A stretch of 64,000 nucleotides of DNA from Actinopolyspora mzabensis (GTDB lineage: Bacteria > Actinomycetota > Actinomycetes > Mycobacteriales > Pseudonocardiaceae), in the NCBI RefSeq assembly GCF_900101095.1, contig NZ_FNFM01000006.1, positions 1-64,000 of the forward strand. The letters run 5' to 3'. Both the position numbers and the translations under genes were made by a program. Positions 57,445 to 64,000 of this stretch are shown one piece after another. Each line of letters starts with the position of its first letter. Positions within the stretch are counted from its first letter, which is position 1. Under the pieces are notes generated by a model that saw nothing but the letters and a program-made list of their open reading frames with translations, was not told where the DNA came from and did not search any database.

Positions 57445-57727
57445 TCCTCGACAGGGATTCGTTGACATCGAAGACCTTGGCAGTTATGCCGGTGATGCCG
57501 AATCCGGTCAACCGTTCGGTGTGCTTGCGCAGGTAGCGCTGCGCGGTCTCGTGGGATTCGAACAGGTAGACGCCGCCCGCTTCGGCCGTCTCGCGGTTCT
57601 CGGTCCAGATCTTCCACAGCAGTCCCGGTTCGCCGTCGATGCTCTCGGCCAGCTCGGTGAACGCCTCGGTCATGGCCGCACCGAAGGGACCCTGGGTGGG
57701 AAAGTCGATCTGCAACAGGCAGGGCAT
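57416..57727 (-). CDS. YdhR-type putative monooxygenase
   Basis: The protein has 103 residues. CLLQIDFPTQGPFGAAMTEA and GLLWKIWTENRETAEAGGVY, YLFESHETAQRYLRKHTERL are the dimeric alpha-beta barrel pattern of YdhR. Function of the family is unclear (possibly aromatic degradation). Convergent with, and overlapping by 29 bp, the membrane gene. Confidence 0.8.
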   Translation of the reverse strand: MPCLLQIDFPTQGPFGAAMTEAFTELAESIDGEPGLLWKIWTENRETAEAGGVYLFESHETAQRYLRKHTERLTGFGITGITAKVFDVNESLSRINHAPLRRE

Positions 57728-57849
57728 CGTGAGCCGGTTCCTTCCCGATCGGAGTGGGCACGTTCGGACCCGGGTTCGGTGCCGCGTCGTGGGCTGTCGG
57801 CGGCCGTCTCCTGCCGAGCGCCGTGGTGCGCGGTCGAACCCGCCTCCGC

Positions 57850-58890
57850 TCAGCCGACCATACGACGTACGGAATGCACGTCGCCGATGTCACTGTAGTG
57901 CTCGACCTTGACCGTCTGACCGGTCGTGGGGGCGTGCACGACGTCGCCGCCACCGATGTAGAGCCCGTTGTGGCTGGCCGAGTCGTAGTAGAAGACCACG
58001 TCGCCCGGCTTCATCCGATCGAGGTCCACTGCCCTGCCCGCGTCGATCTGGGTCCTGGTGGAGGCGGGCAGGTCGACTCCGGCCTGTTCGTAGGACCATT
58101 GCACCAGTCCGGAGCAGTCGAAGCTGTCCGGCCCCTTGGCGCCCCACACGTAGGGAGAGCCCTGTTTGCTCAGGGCGATGTTGACGGCTTCGACGGCCGC
58201 GCCGGAACCGGATATGGCGCCGACCCCGGTCGATCCGTCCGCGGCGAGTGCGGCTCGTTCCGCGCGGGTGAGCCTGTCGTACTGCCGTTCGACCTCGGCG
58301 ATCCGCTCGCTCATGGCTCGTTTACGTCGAGCGATCCTGTCCTCCAGCCGTTCCGCCTCGGCGGCGGCCTTCGCCGCGTCGTCCCGAGCCGCTCGCGCTC
58401 GCCGCTCGGCGGTCTCGGCGCGCCGTGTCGCCTCGGTGATGCTTCGTACGGCCGCGCTGCTCTCGGACGCGAGTTTGTCCAGCATGCTGGCGCGATCGAG
58501 GTACTGGTCGGGGGATTCACTGGTGAGCAGGGCGGAGAGCTGGTTCGAGCCGCCGCCGGTGTAGGCGGCGGCGGTGAGCTCGTCGACTTCCTCGCGGAGC
58601 GCTTCCTGCTCGGCCCTTGCCCGCTTAGCCGCACGCGTGGCCCGGGTGACGGTGGTTTCGGCGCGGGAGAGCTCTCGTTCGCGGGCCCGGTGGTTCTCCC
58701 GGGCTTCCTTGTAGTCCTCGGTGAGGGACTCCGCCTCACGGGCCAGTTCCCGAAGGCGTTGCGCCGCTTCGGAGGAGGTGTCCGGGGGTGCCGGGGCCGC
58801 GGTGGCCGCGGAGGTTCCCGTGGTCAGGGCCACGACGAGCGTGGTGGCCACGGCGAGGACTCCCGCGCACTTCGGCGGGTGGGAAGGCAT
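57850..58890 (-). CDS. NlpC/P60 peptidoglycan hydrolase with coiled coil
   Basis: The protein has 346 residues. Signal peptide (GVLAVATTLVVALTTGTSAATA), a long coiled-coil of about 170 residues (Glu/Arg/Ala-rich), and an NlpC/P60 domain with Cys259 in FDCSGLVQWSYEQAG, His in SHNGLYIGGG and HAPTTGQ. Layout is that of RipA/CwlO-type D,L-endopeptidases that cut peptide stems during cell separation. GGAG 8 nt before ATG 58890. 50 bp after ccdA-like gene, so possibly in the same operon. Confidence 0.88.
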   Translation of the reverse strand: MPSHPPKCAGVLAVATTLVVALTTGTSAATAAPAPPDTSSEAAQRLRELAREAESLTEDYKEARENHRARERELSRAETTVTRATRAAKRARAEQEALREEVDELTAAAYTGGGSNQLSALLTSESPDQYLDRASMLDKLASESSAAVRSITEATRRAETAERRARAARDDAAKAAAEAERLEDRIARRKRAMSERIAEVERQYDRLTRAERAALAADGSTGVGAISGSGAAVEAVNIALSKQGSPYVWGAKGPDSFDCSGLVQWSYEQAGVDLPASTRTQIDAGRAVDLDRMKPGDVVFYYDSASHNGLYIGGGDVVHAPTTGQTVKVEHYSDIGDVHSVRRMVG

Positions 58891-58940
58891 GTGAAGAACT
58901 CCGCTCTCGTCGTTGGTGCGAGCTCGCTCGTGCGGGCGGT

Positions 58941-59777
58941 TCATCGGGAGGGGGAACGTTCGCGACGGGCGCGGTGGAGTCGCCACAAGGCGACGCCGAG
59001 GGCGAGCACGGCCAGTACCAGCAGTACCGCTCGGTTGGAAACGCCGGAGGTGAGTCCGTGCAACAGGACGCCGAGCTCGTACTGCGTGTCCACATCGATC
59101 GGACCGCCCAGCCCGGCCGTTCCGTCGGTGGCCAGGAACAGCACTCCGAGAGCGCAGAACAGCGCGCCGGAGACGAGGTTGGTCGAGTGGATCCGGAAAC
59201 TTCCCAGGGAGAGCTCTCGTCCTCGCAGCCAGCGCCGGTTCCCCAGGTCGAGGCGTTCCCACAGCAGGGCGAGCACGAACAGCGGAAACGCCATTCCGAG
59301 GGCGAACACGGCCAGCAGCATTCCGCCGTAGCCGGGGTTCCCGCCCGCGGCCGACACGGTCAGCACGCTGCCGAGGAGAGGGCCCGCGCAGAAACCGGCC
59401 AGCCCGTAGACACCACCGAGGGCGAACACCGAGATCCCGGAGGAGATCGGGATTCTCCCGACCGAGCGCTGTGCGGCGCCGATGCCGAATCCCTTTCCGC
59501 TGATCTGCAGCAGACCCAGCCCGATCAGCACGAGTCCGCTGCCGAGAGTAACGGCGCCGCGGTGCTGCGTGAGCAGGGCGCCGAACAAGCCCGCCGCGGC
59601 GCCGAGCGGTACGAGTGTCACGCACAGCCCGAGGTAGAAGACCGCTGTTCGCGCCACCAGCTTGCCGAGGTTGTCGAAGGCGTAGGCGAAAAAGGACGGC
59701 AGCAGCAGCGCCGCGCACGGACTGAGCAGGGTGAGCAGTCCGCCCAGGAACGCGCCGAGCAGGCCGATACCGGTCAT
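58941..59777 (-). CDS. CcdA-like thiol-disulfide transporter
   Basis: The protein has 278 residues with seven or eight membrane helices. Cys21 in LLSPCAALLLPSF and the second Cys in GLAGFCAGPLLGS are the redox pair that carries reducing equivalents across the membrane in DsbD/CcdA. ATG 59777 overlaps the dsbA-like stop by 4 nt (ATGA), indicating a coupled pair. The longer frame to 60152 runs through the partner gene and is not real. Confidence 0.9.
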   Translation of the reverse strand: MTGIGLLGAFLGGLLTLLSPCAALLLPSFFAYAFDNLGKLVARTAVFYLGLCVTLVPLGAAAGLFGALLTQHRGAVTLGSGLVLIGLGLLQISGKGFGIGAAQRSVGRIPISSGISVFALGGVYGLAGFCAGPLLGSVLTVSAAGGNPGYGGMLLAVFALGMAFPLFVLALLWERLDLGNRRWLRGRELSLGSFRIHSTNLVSGALFCALGVLFLATDGTAGLGGPIDVDTQYELGVLLHGLTSGVSNRAVLLVLAVLALGVALWRLHRARRERSPSR

Positions 59778-60511
59778 CGGGCTTCCTTGCGGGCGGTCTC
59801 GATCGCCGAGACGAACGCGTCGAGGGGCTGTGCCCCCATGATCGGATCTCCGTTGACCACGAACGTCGGTGTGGCGGAGACTCCTATGCGGTTGCCCTCC
59901 CGCGAATCGGTCCGGATCGCGCGCTCGACGGCGGCGTTCGCCATGTCGGACTCGAACCGCTCGATGTCGGTGATCCCCGCCTGCTCGGCGTAGTCGATCA
60001 GCTTGGACACGGGCAGATCCGGTTTGCTTCGACGAGGTGCGTTCGAGTACACCACGTCGTGGAACCGCCAGAACTTTCCCTGGCGTGCGGCGGCCTGACC
60101 GGCCTTGGCGGCGCGCATCGACTGCGGGCCGAAAACGGGGAAGTCGCGCCACTCGATGCGCAGTACCCCGGTCTCCACGTAGCGCTTCTTCAGTTCGGGA
60201 GCCACGGTGCGCGCGTACTTGGCGCAGAACGGACAGCGGAAGTCCTCGTAGGTGACCATGACCACGGGTGCGTCGACCCGGCCGAGCGCCTGTGGATCGC
60301 CGGGTTCCCGGCGGGCGAGTGATTCGAGCGGCCCCGCCTGCTCTGATTTCGCTTGCCCGGACCCGGTGGTTTCCTGCTGCGCGGCCGGCCGGTTCGAACT
60401 CTCGTTACGCGGTACCAGCATGCTGACGAGGAGAACCGCGATGACAGCGACCAGGACCGCCACCACCGCGTTGAGCCGCCACAGCCGTGCCTTTCGAGGT
60501 GATGTGCCCAT
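59774..60511 (-). CDS. DsbA-like thiol-disulfide oxidoreductase, membrane-anchored
   Basis: The protein has 245 residues. One N-terminal membrane helix (LNAVVAVLVAVIAVLLVSML), linker, then a DsbA thioredoxin fold with the active site RCPFCAKY (Cys93, Cys96), the helical insertion and cis-Pro in VSATPTFVVNGD. Forms or isomerises disulfides outside the cell; reduced or reoxidised via the CcdA partner. Two BlaI-type operators lie 22-57 bp upstream of its ATG 60511, so it is likely repressed by the adjacent BlaI homologue. Confidence 0.9.
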   Translation of the reverse strand: MGTSPRKARLWRLNAVVAVLVAVIAVLLVSMLVPRNESSNRPAAQQETTGSGQAKSEQAGPLESLARREPGDPQALGRVDAPVVMVTYEDFRCPFCAKYARTVAPELKKRYVETGVLRIEWRDFPVFGPQSMRAAKAGQAAARQGKFWRFHDVVYSNAPRRSKPDLPVSKLIDYAEQAGITDIERFESDMANAAVERAIRTDSREGNRIGVSATPTFVVNGDPIMGAQPLDAFVSAIETARKEAR

Positions 60512-60532
60512 GAGCGCTCCGTTCGATCAACT

Positions 60533-60568
60533 ACTACGGAGCATAGTAAATACTACGGTCGATAGTAT
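60533..60568. promoter_or_regulatory. Two BlaI/MecI-type operators, sites 2 and 3
   Basis: TACTACGGAGCATAGTA (60533-60549) and TACTACGGTCGATAGTA (60552-60568), both TACTA-N7-TAGTA, centre-to-centre 19 bp. They fill the 57 bp between the stop of the M56 protease gene and the dsbA-like ATG, and overlap the expected dsbA promoter. Confidence 0.85.
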
Positions 60569-61519
60569 TTAAATGGGGGGCGCGGTCAACAGGCACAACC
60601 ACAGCACGGCACCGGCCGTGGCCCCCAGCGCGAGCACGGCGGGTGACAGGGACGTGAAGGCCGCGAGCGGGTAGCCCATGCCACGTCCCACCCTGTTCGG
60701 ACCAAAGCGGGATCTCGGCTCCAGCCACCGCAGTCGCAGCTCGATCGCCTCGCGCGACATGGCCAGCGAGATCGTCGGGAGGCGTTCCGAACCGACCGTC
60801 CGCAGTGCGTTCCGGACCCCGTCCCGGCCACACACGCGGGCCGCCGCGGAGTCCGCGGCGAGTTCCACGAGCACGCGAATCGCCGAAGGGGCCGTGCGGA
60901 ACAGCGGCACGAAGCACAGCACCCGCGAGGCGATCTCCGCCAGGAGCACGAGGCGGTGGTGGCGTCCCCGCAGGTGGGCGTGCTCGTGCGCGAGGATCGC
61001 CCTGCGCGTTTCCCCGTCGAGTCGGGCGACGCCGGTGGTGGCGACCACCGCGCCGCGGCGCCCGCCGAGGCTGTACGCCACCGGGGTGCTCTCGGGCAGC
61101 CAGAACACCGCCTCCCGGTCACCCCCTTCGGTGTGGCCGAGGAGACGCAGCGCCGTCAGGTGCTGGTGGCCGCGCTCCGAGGCCGATCTGCCCATCCGCA
61201 CGGCAACCCAGCACGTTCGCACCGTCAGGGCGACCGCGAGCCCCGCGAGGAGCAGCCGCAGCACCGTTTCCCACAGGTGCCGGCCGGTGTTCACACAGGC
61301 GGCGGCCATCCCGATCAGCCCGTCGGCCGAGAGGCCGTGCGGCAGGACGAGCAGAGCCGTCGCCACGTAGAAGGAGGCGATGGCGGCGAACATCGAAATG
61401 AGCCAGCCGGCCAGAGCGGTGCCGGGGCCGAATCGGGGGGACATGAGGCCGCGCAGGTAAACGGGACCGAGCGCCCCGATCAGTACCGCCGTGCCCAGCA
61501 GTCCCAGTACGAGGGTCAT
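60569..61519 (-). CDS. M56 (BlaR1/MecR1-like) membrane zinc protease
   Basis: The protein has 316 residues with four or more membrane helices. Zinc motif HEHAH in AILAHEHAHLRGRHH (HExxH) and a downstream Glu in VELAADSAAARVCG. In BlaR1, signal binding activates this protease, leading to loss of BlaI repression. No penicillin-sensor domain is present, so the input is unknown. ATGA overlap with blaI. Start GTG/ATG at 61519. Confidence 0.9.
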   Translation of the reverse strand: MTLVLGLLGTAVLIGALGPVYLRGLMSPRFGPGTALAGWLISMFAAIASFYVATALLVLPHGLSADGLIGMAAACVNTGRHLWETVLRLLLAGLAVALTVRTCWVAVRMGRSASERGHQHLTALRLLGHTEGGDREAVFWLPESTPVAYSLGGRRGAVVATTGVARLDGETRRAILAHEHAHLRGRHHRLVLLAEIASRVLCFVPLFRTAPSAIRVLVELAADSAAARVCGRDGVRNALRTVGSERLPTISLAMSREAIELRLRWLEPRSRFGPNRVGRGMGYPLAAFTSLSPAVLALGATAGAVLWLCLLTAPPI

Positions 61520-61887
61520 GGTTTCTCGTCACGCCGCTCGTCGCGGTCGAGGGCCCGGCGCAGCAGCCGGTACTCCCGCTCCGACACCGATTCCGCGAAG
61601 TGCAGCAGCACCGACTCCGCATCCCCCGACGAGTCGAGCACCTCGCGCAGCAGCCCGGCGCCCGCCTCTTCCCGGCTCCGCGCCGGAACGTAGTGGTAGG
61701 CCCGGCCGTGGCGGGAGCGAGTGACCCAGCCCTTGGTGTGCAGGTGATCGAGCACGGTCATGACCGTGGTGTAGGCCGGGTCCCGGTCACCGGTGAGCCG
61801 TTCCAGCACGTCACGGACCCGCAGCGGGCTCTCCGAGGCCCAGAGGACGTCCATGACCTTCATCTCCAGCTCACCCAACCCGAGCAC
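61516..61887 (-). CDS. BlaI/MecI/CopY family transcriptional repressor
   Basis: The protein has 123 residues. Winged helix LGELEMKVMDVLWASESPLR and YTTVMTVLDHLHTKGWVTRS, then an alpha-helical dimerisation tail. Represses through TACTA-type dyads such as those at 56818 and 60533-60568. Its GTG 61887 follows a candidate -10 element at 61894-61899, suggesting leaderless expression. No copy of the dyad was seen in its own promoter. Confidence 0.93.
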   Translation of the reverse strand: MLGLGELEMKVMDVLWASESPLRVRDVLERLTGDRDPAYTTVMTVLDHLHTKGWVTRSRHGRAYHYVPARSREEAGAGLLREVLDSSGDAESVLLHFAESVSEREYRLLRRALDRDERRDEKP

Positions 61888-61893
61888 GACGCG

Positions 61894-61899
61894 AGTGTA
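61894..61899 (-). promoter_or_regulatory. Candidate -10 element of the blaI-m56 transcript
   Basis: TACACT on the minus strand ends 6 nt before the GTG start of blaI. No ribosome binding site sits between, in keeping with a leaderless transcript. Confidence 0.4.
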
Positions 61900-62161
61900 T
61901 CCGTCCTCTCGCCCGTTCCCACGGGCTGACCGGATTCCCTCCGGCGCGCGACCCCTCGGGGTGGTGGTGATCTCGGCGGCTCAGCGGATTCGTTCGCGCG
62001 GGCTAACGAGGAGTGTCCCCCGGACCCGCCGTACCGGATCCCCGGCACCGAGTTCTCCGGGGAGAGCCGGGGAGATCCCGGATGACCTCGGTGTTGGAGA
62101 GCGCGACTCTTACCGGTGGGTACCTCGTGCACGGGAACCGCGTAGCGAAGGGCAGGGACAG

Positions 62162-62884
62162 ATGTCGGAGTCGGTGGAGTCAGAGGTCCGGGTGCGTCGG
62201 TTCCGGACGAGAGCGGCCGGGAGCATCGTTCTGTTGGGAACCGCGCTGACGATCGTCAGTCAGTCCCTGCAGCAGCGGGGGGAGATCCCCCGTGGTGATG
62301 CGGTGGGGGTCTTCGAGCACGTCCTGGGAACGCCGTGGCTCGTGGCCGCGTTGCTCGGGATCCTCGGGGTGCTCTGCTGGGGGGTGGGCTTCACAACTGC
62401 CGGGCGTGCCCTGCGGGATCCGGTGGGCAGGGCTGTCGCGCGGATGGTGGACCCCCTGATGGTGGTCGCGCTCGCCCTGTTCGTGGTCAACTACGCGCAC
62501 GACGGTTTCAGCAGCGGGGTGCTCGCACGCCGGTGGGCCTCCGGTGAACTCGAGGCCGGTACGGCGACGGGGGACTTCCGAGTCGTGGAGATCCTCGTCG
62601 GGGGGACCTCCATCCTGTCCCAGGCCCTCGTGGGGCTGGCGCTGGCGGGCTATGCCTTGGCGATGCTGCTGAGTCGGCAGTATCCGCGCCCGTGGTCCTG
62701 GCTGGGCCTCGTGGCTGCCGCGGGATGGTTCCTGCTCGGTTCGGGGTTGTTCCTGCGGCTTCCCGGGGTCTCTTTCGAGCTGCTCCTGCCGTTCGCGGGG
62801 CTGGCAATGGTGTGGGCGCTGGGCGTCGGGGTCATCCTGCTACGGCTGAGCACCTCGGGAAGGCGGATCGAAGCCGACCGGTAG
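62162..62884 (+). CDS. Hypothetical multi-pass membrane protein
   Basis: 240 residues, not recognised. Polar N-terminus then about five or six hydrophobic segments (AAGSIVLLGTALTIVSQSL, PWLVAALLGILGVLCWGVGF, PLMVVALALFVVNYAHDGFS, LVGLALAGYALAMLL, WSWLGLVAAAGWFLLGSGLF, FAGLAMVWALGVGVILL). Asp/His in NYAHDGF could be functional. ATG 62162 with AGGGACAG; the frame upstream is noise. Stands alone. Confidence 0.7.
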   Translation: MSESVESEVRVRRFRTRAAGSIVLLGTALTIVSQSLQQRGEIPRGDAVGVFEHVLGTPWLVAALLGILGVLCWGVGFTTAGRALRDPVGRAVARMVDPLMVVALALFVVNYAHDGFSSGVLARRWASGELEAGTATGDFRVVEILVGGTSILSQALVGLALAGYALAMLLSRQYPRPWSWLGLVAAAGWFLLGSGLFLRLPGVSFELLLPFAGLAMVWALGVGVILLRLSTSGRRIEADR

Positions 62885-63735
62885 GAGCTCCTCGCGCCAT
62901 GTTCGAAATGGTTGCCGCGAACCGCACATGGGAAAGCGAGCAGGGTGGCCACCCGCTGTTTCAGGCAGGTGCGGCGTTTGCCTGTGATGGCGAACCCGGT
63001 CGATAAGAAAAGCGCGCTGGCCGCGGTGATCACCTCGATCAATAGCGGGTCACCGGACGGGGAAAAGCGTGATTGTCAAGTCCCATTGTGCTGAATGCAC
63101 GATTTCCGGATGGTGAGCCGGTGGTCCCGGTTAGGTGAGAAACGCTCGTTATCGGCGGGTGAGTGTTCTCGCCTTTTTGGCGCGTCGCGCCAAAAAGTTG
63201 TTACCGTACGTGATAGCAGAATGCGCGACGGTGAAAGTCGAGTCGCTTCGAGGTATTAGGTTGTGCGCTGCGGCGACGTCCCCCTCCGGGGGAGGGCAGT
63301 GGTCGACGCCGACCAGCAGCGTGACCTCCGCACCCCGCAGCCCCGGGATGCGACGCCTGGCGCCTCCGAGGACGGGCAGGCCGACCTGGCCGGGGTGACG
63401 CGCGCCCACCGTGTTCCCGGGAACCCGCGCACCTCGCCGCGGTCGCCTATGCCTCGACGGTGGGGCCTCGCCGGTAGTCGAGGGGGTTGGCGGTCCCCGT
63501 CTCAACGTCCCCTGGCAGATGTCGCTCCGCGCGGGTTTCGTGGGTGTCACCGGACTGCGGAACGAACGCGGTCCGGAGCCTCTGGGACGCGATCGCCCGT
63601 CGCCGGTGGTCAGGATGGACGACGTCGCCGTGCCCGAGCAACCCGAACATCCGCTGGCCGACCTGAGGCGTGGCCATGGGGGTGTCGTGGCGCCGGTCAG
63701 CGGCCACGACACCATCGCTCGTGAGGAGCGGTCGG
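62885..63735. other. About 850 bp without a convincing gene
   Basis: Several overlapping open frames exist on both strands, none recognised, without ribosome binding sites or signature motifs. A 35-codon frame (62990-63094, MANPVDKKSALAAVITSI and on) is possible but unsupported. Contains the 25-bp palindrome at 63173-63197. Might hold remnants of a decayed gene. Confidence 0.5.
63173..63197. repeat. 25-bp near-perfect palindrome
   Basis: CTTTTTGGCGCG (63173-63184), one central T, CGCGCCAAAAAG (63186-63197). Both arms are 12 bp and perfect. The T- and A-tracts at the outer ends fit a bidirectional terminator, but no gene end is nearby to explain it. Confidence 0.85.
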
Positions 63736-64000
63736 TTACTCCTCTTCCATCTCCTCCGCGAGTTCCTCGGCGAGCTCCTCCTCGTCGACCTCGCCCTCTT
63801 CCTCATCGCCGTCGAGCATTTCCCCGACGACCATGCCGCCCACCGCGCCGACGGCCAGTCCGCCCGCACCGGCGGCGATCATGCCTCCCATACCGGGACC
63901 GGAATGCTCCTCCTCGTGTTCCGGATGCCCGTGGTGTTCGTGCACGTGGTGCGTGTGGATGCCGCCGTGTCCGTGAATGCCGGACTCGTGACTGGTGGCC
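63736..64000 (-). CDS. His-rich, glycine-zipper, acidic-tailed protein (5' end outside window)
   Basis: Open from the window edge to the stop at 63736-63738. His-rich start (HESGIHGHGG, HTHHVHEHHG) then MGGMIAAGAGGLAVGAVGGM, a glycine-zipper hydrophobic segment, and a tail that is almost all Glu/Asp (DEEELAEELAEEMEEE). A GTG at 63945 could start it, but the frame stays open with similar His-rich content to the window end, so the gene probably continues beyond it. The layout suggests a membrane-associated metal-binding protein (inference). Confidence 0.6.
   Translation of the reverse strand, partial: ATSHESGIHGHGGIHTHHVHEHHGHPEHEEEHSGPGMGGMIAAGAGGLAVGAVGGMVVGEMLDGDEEEGEVDEEELAEELAEEMEEE

Noticed and set aside
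62990-63094. A 34-residue peptide ending in DCQVPLC, possible RiPP precursor
   Set aside because: No ribosome binding site, no modification enzymes nearby, and no conserved leader could be recognised.
63149-63869. Minus-strand frames at 63149-63715 and 63447-63869 as real genes
   Set aside because: Composition is typical of antisense noise, there is no ribosome binding site, and the second overlaps the His-rich gene in another frame.

Overview
The window is the chromosomal origin region of a high-GC actinomycete, most likely a member of the Pseudonocardiales (a Saccharopolyspora- or Actinopolyspora-like organism). This rests on the gene order trxB-trxA-cwlM / parB-parA-rsmG-jag-yidC-yidD-rnpA-rpmH / dnaA-oriC-dnaN-gnd-recF-dciA-gyrB-gyrA, followed by tRNA-Ile, tRNA-Ala, ppiA, rhomboid, crgA, sortase, pabA-type amidotransferase, pknB-pknA-pbpA-rodA-pstP-fhaB-fhaA and tRNA-Leu. 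GTG and TTG starts are common, and DnaA carries a very long linker. Genus assignment is inference; there is no 16S gene in the window.

Layout. 1-5.2 kb: thioredoxin system, CwlM, an aminotransferase and a D-Ala-D-Ala-ligase-like ATP-grasp enzyme. 5.2-9 kb: the ParAB/RsmG operon with five parS sites, two of them inside parB and parA. 8.8-11.3 kb: a minus-strand operon for membrane-protein insertion and RNase P. 11.3-15 kb: dnaA and oriC, the latter with about 15 DnaA boxes. 15-25.5 kb: replication and topoisomerase genes. 25.6-29.5 kb: a small decayed island bounded by 88-bp perfect direct repeats made from the 3' end of tRNA-Ala and its terminator; it holds frameshifted XRE-regulator and cutA pseudogenes, a GNAT, a DinB-like protein and two unknown small genes. 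29.6-31.5 kb: small accessory genes. 31.7-34.5 kb: a compact type VII secretion-like module: SAV_915-like protein, EspC/WXG100-like helical protein, a WXG protein ending in a glycine-zipper segment, and a two-helix membrane protein. 34.7-43 kb: accessory genes, a 7-copy tandem repeat, ppiA, rhomboid, PH-domain protein, crgA, class E sortase and a Ktr/Trk potassium system. 43-54.4 kb: glutamine amidotransferase and the Ser/Thr kinase, phosphatase, FHA and cell-wall cluster, read as one overlapping minus-strand operon. 54.9-62 kb: a redox and envelope cluster with a BlaI/BlaR1-like pair, DsbA-like and CcdA-like proteins, an NlpC/P60 hydrolase and a GCPTC membrane protein. These are tied together by three operator-like dyads TACTA-N7-TAGTA. 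62-64 kb: a membrane protein, about 850 bp without a convincing gene, and a partial His-rich/glycine-zipper gene.

The most interesting non-standard structure is a dispersed repeat family of roughly 215-300 bp, present three times (5414-5627, 13839-14138, 40615-40880). All copies are intergenic, and one sits inside the dnaA-dnaN interval. They share both ends and interior blocks but encode no convincing protein.

Functionally, the window couples replication initiation and segregation (DnaA, DnaN, DciA-like, ParAB-parS) with polar cell-wall growth (CwlM, PknA/B, PbpA, RodA, FhaA/B, CrgA). CwlM and FhaA are known PknB substrates in mycobacteria, so kinase and targets are both encoded here.
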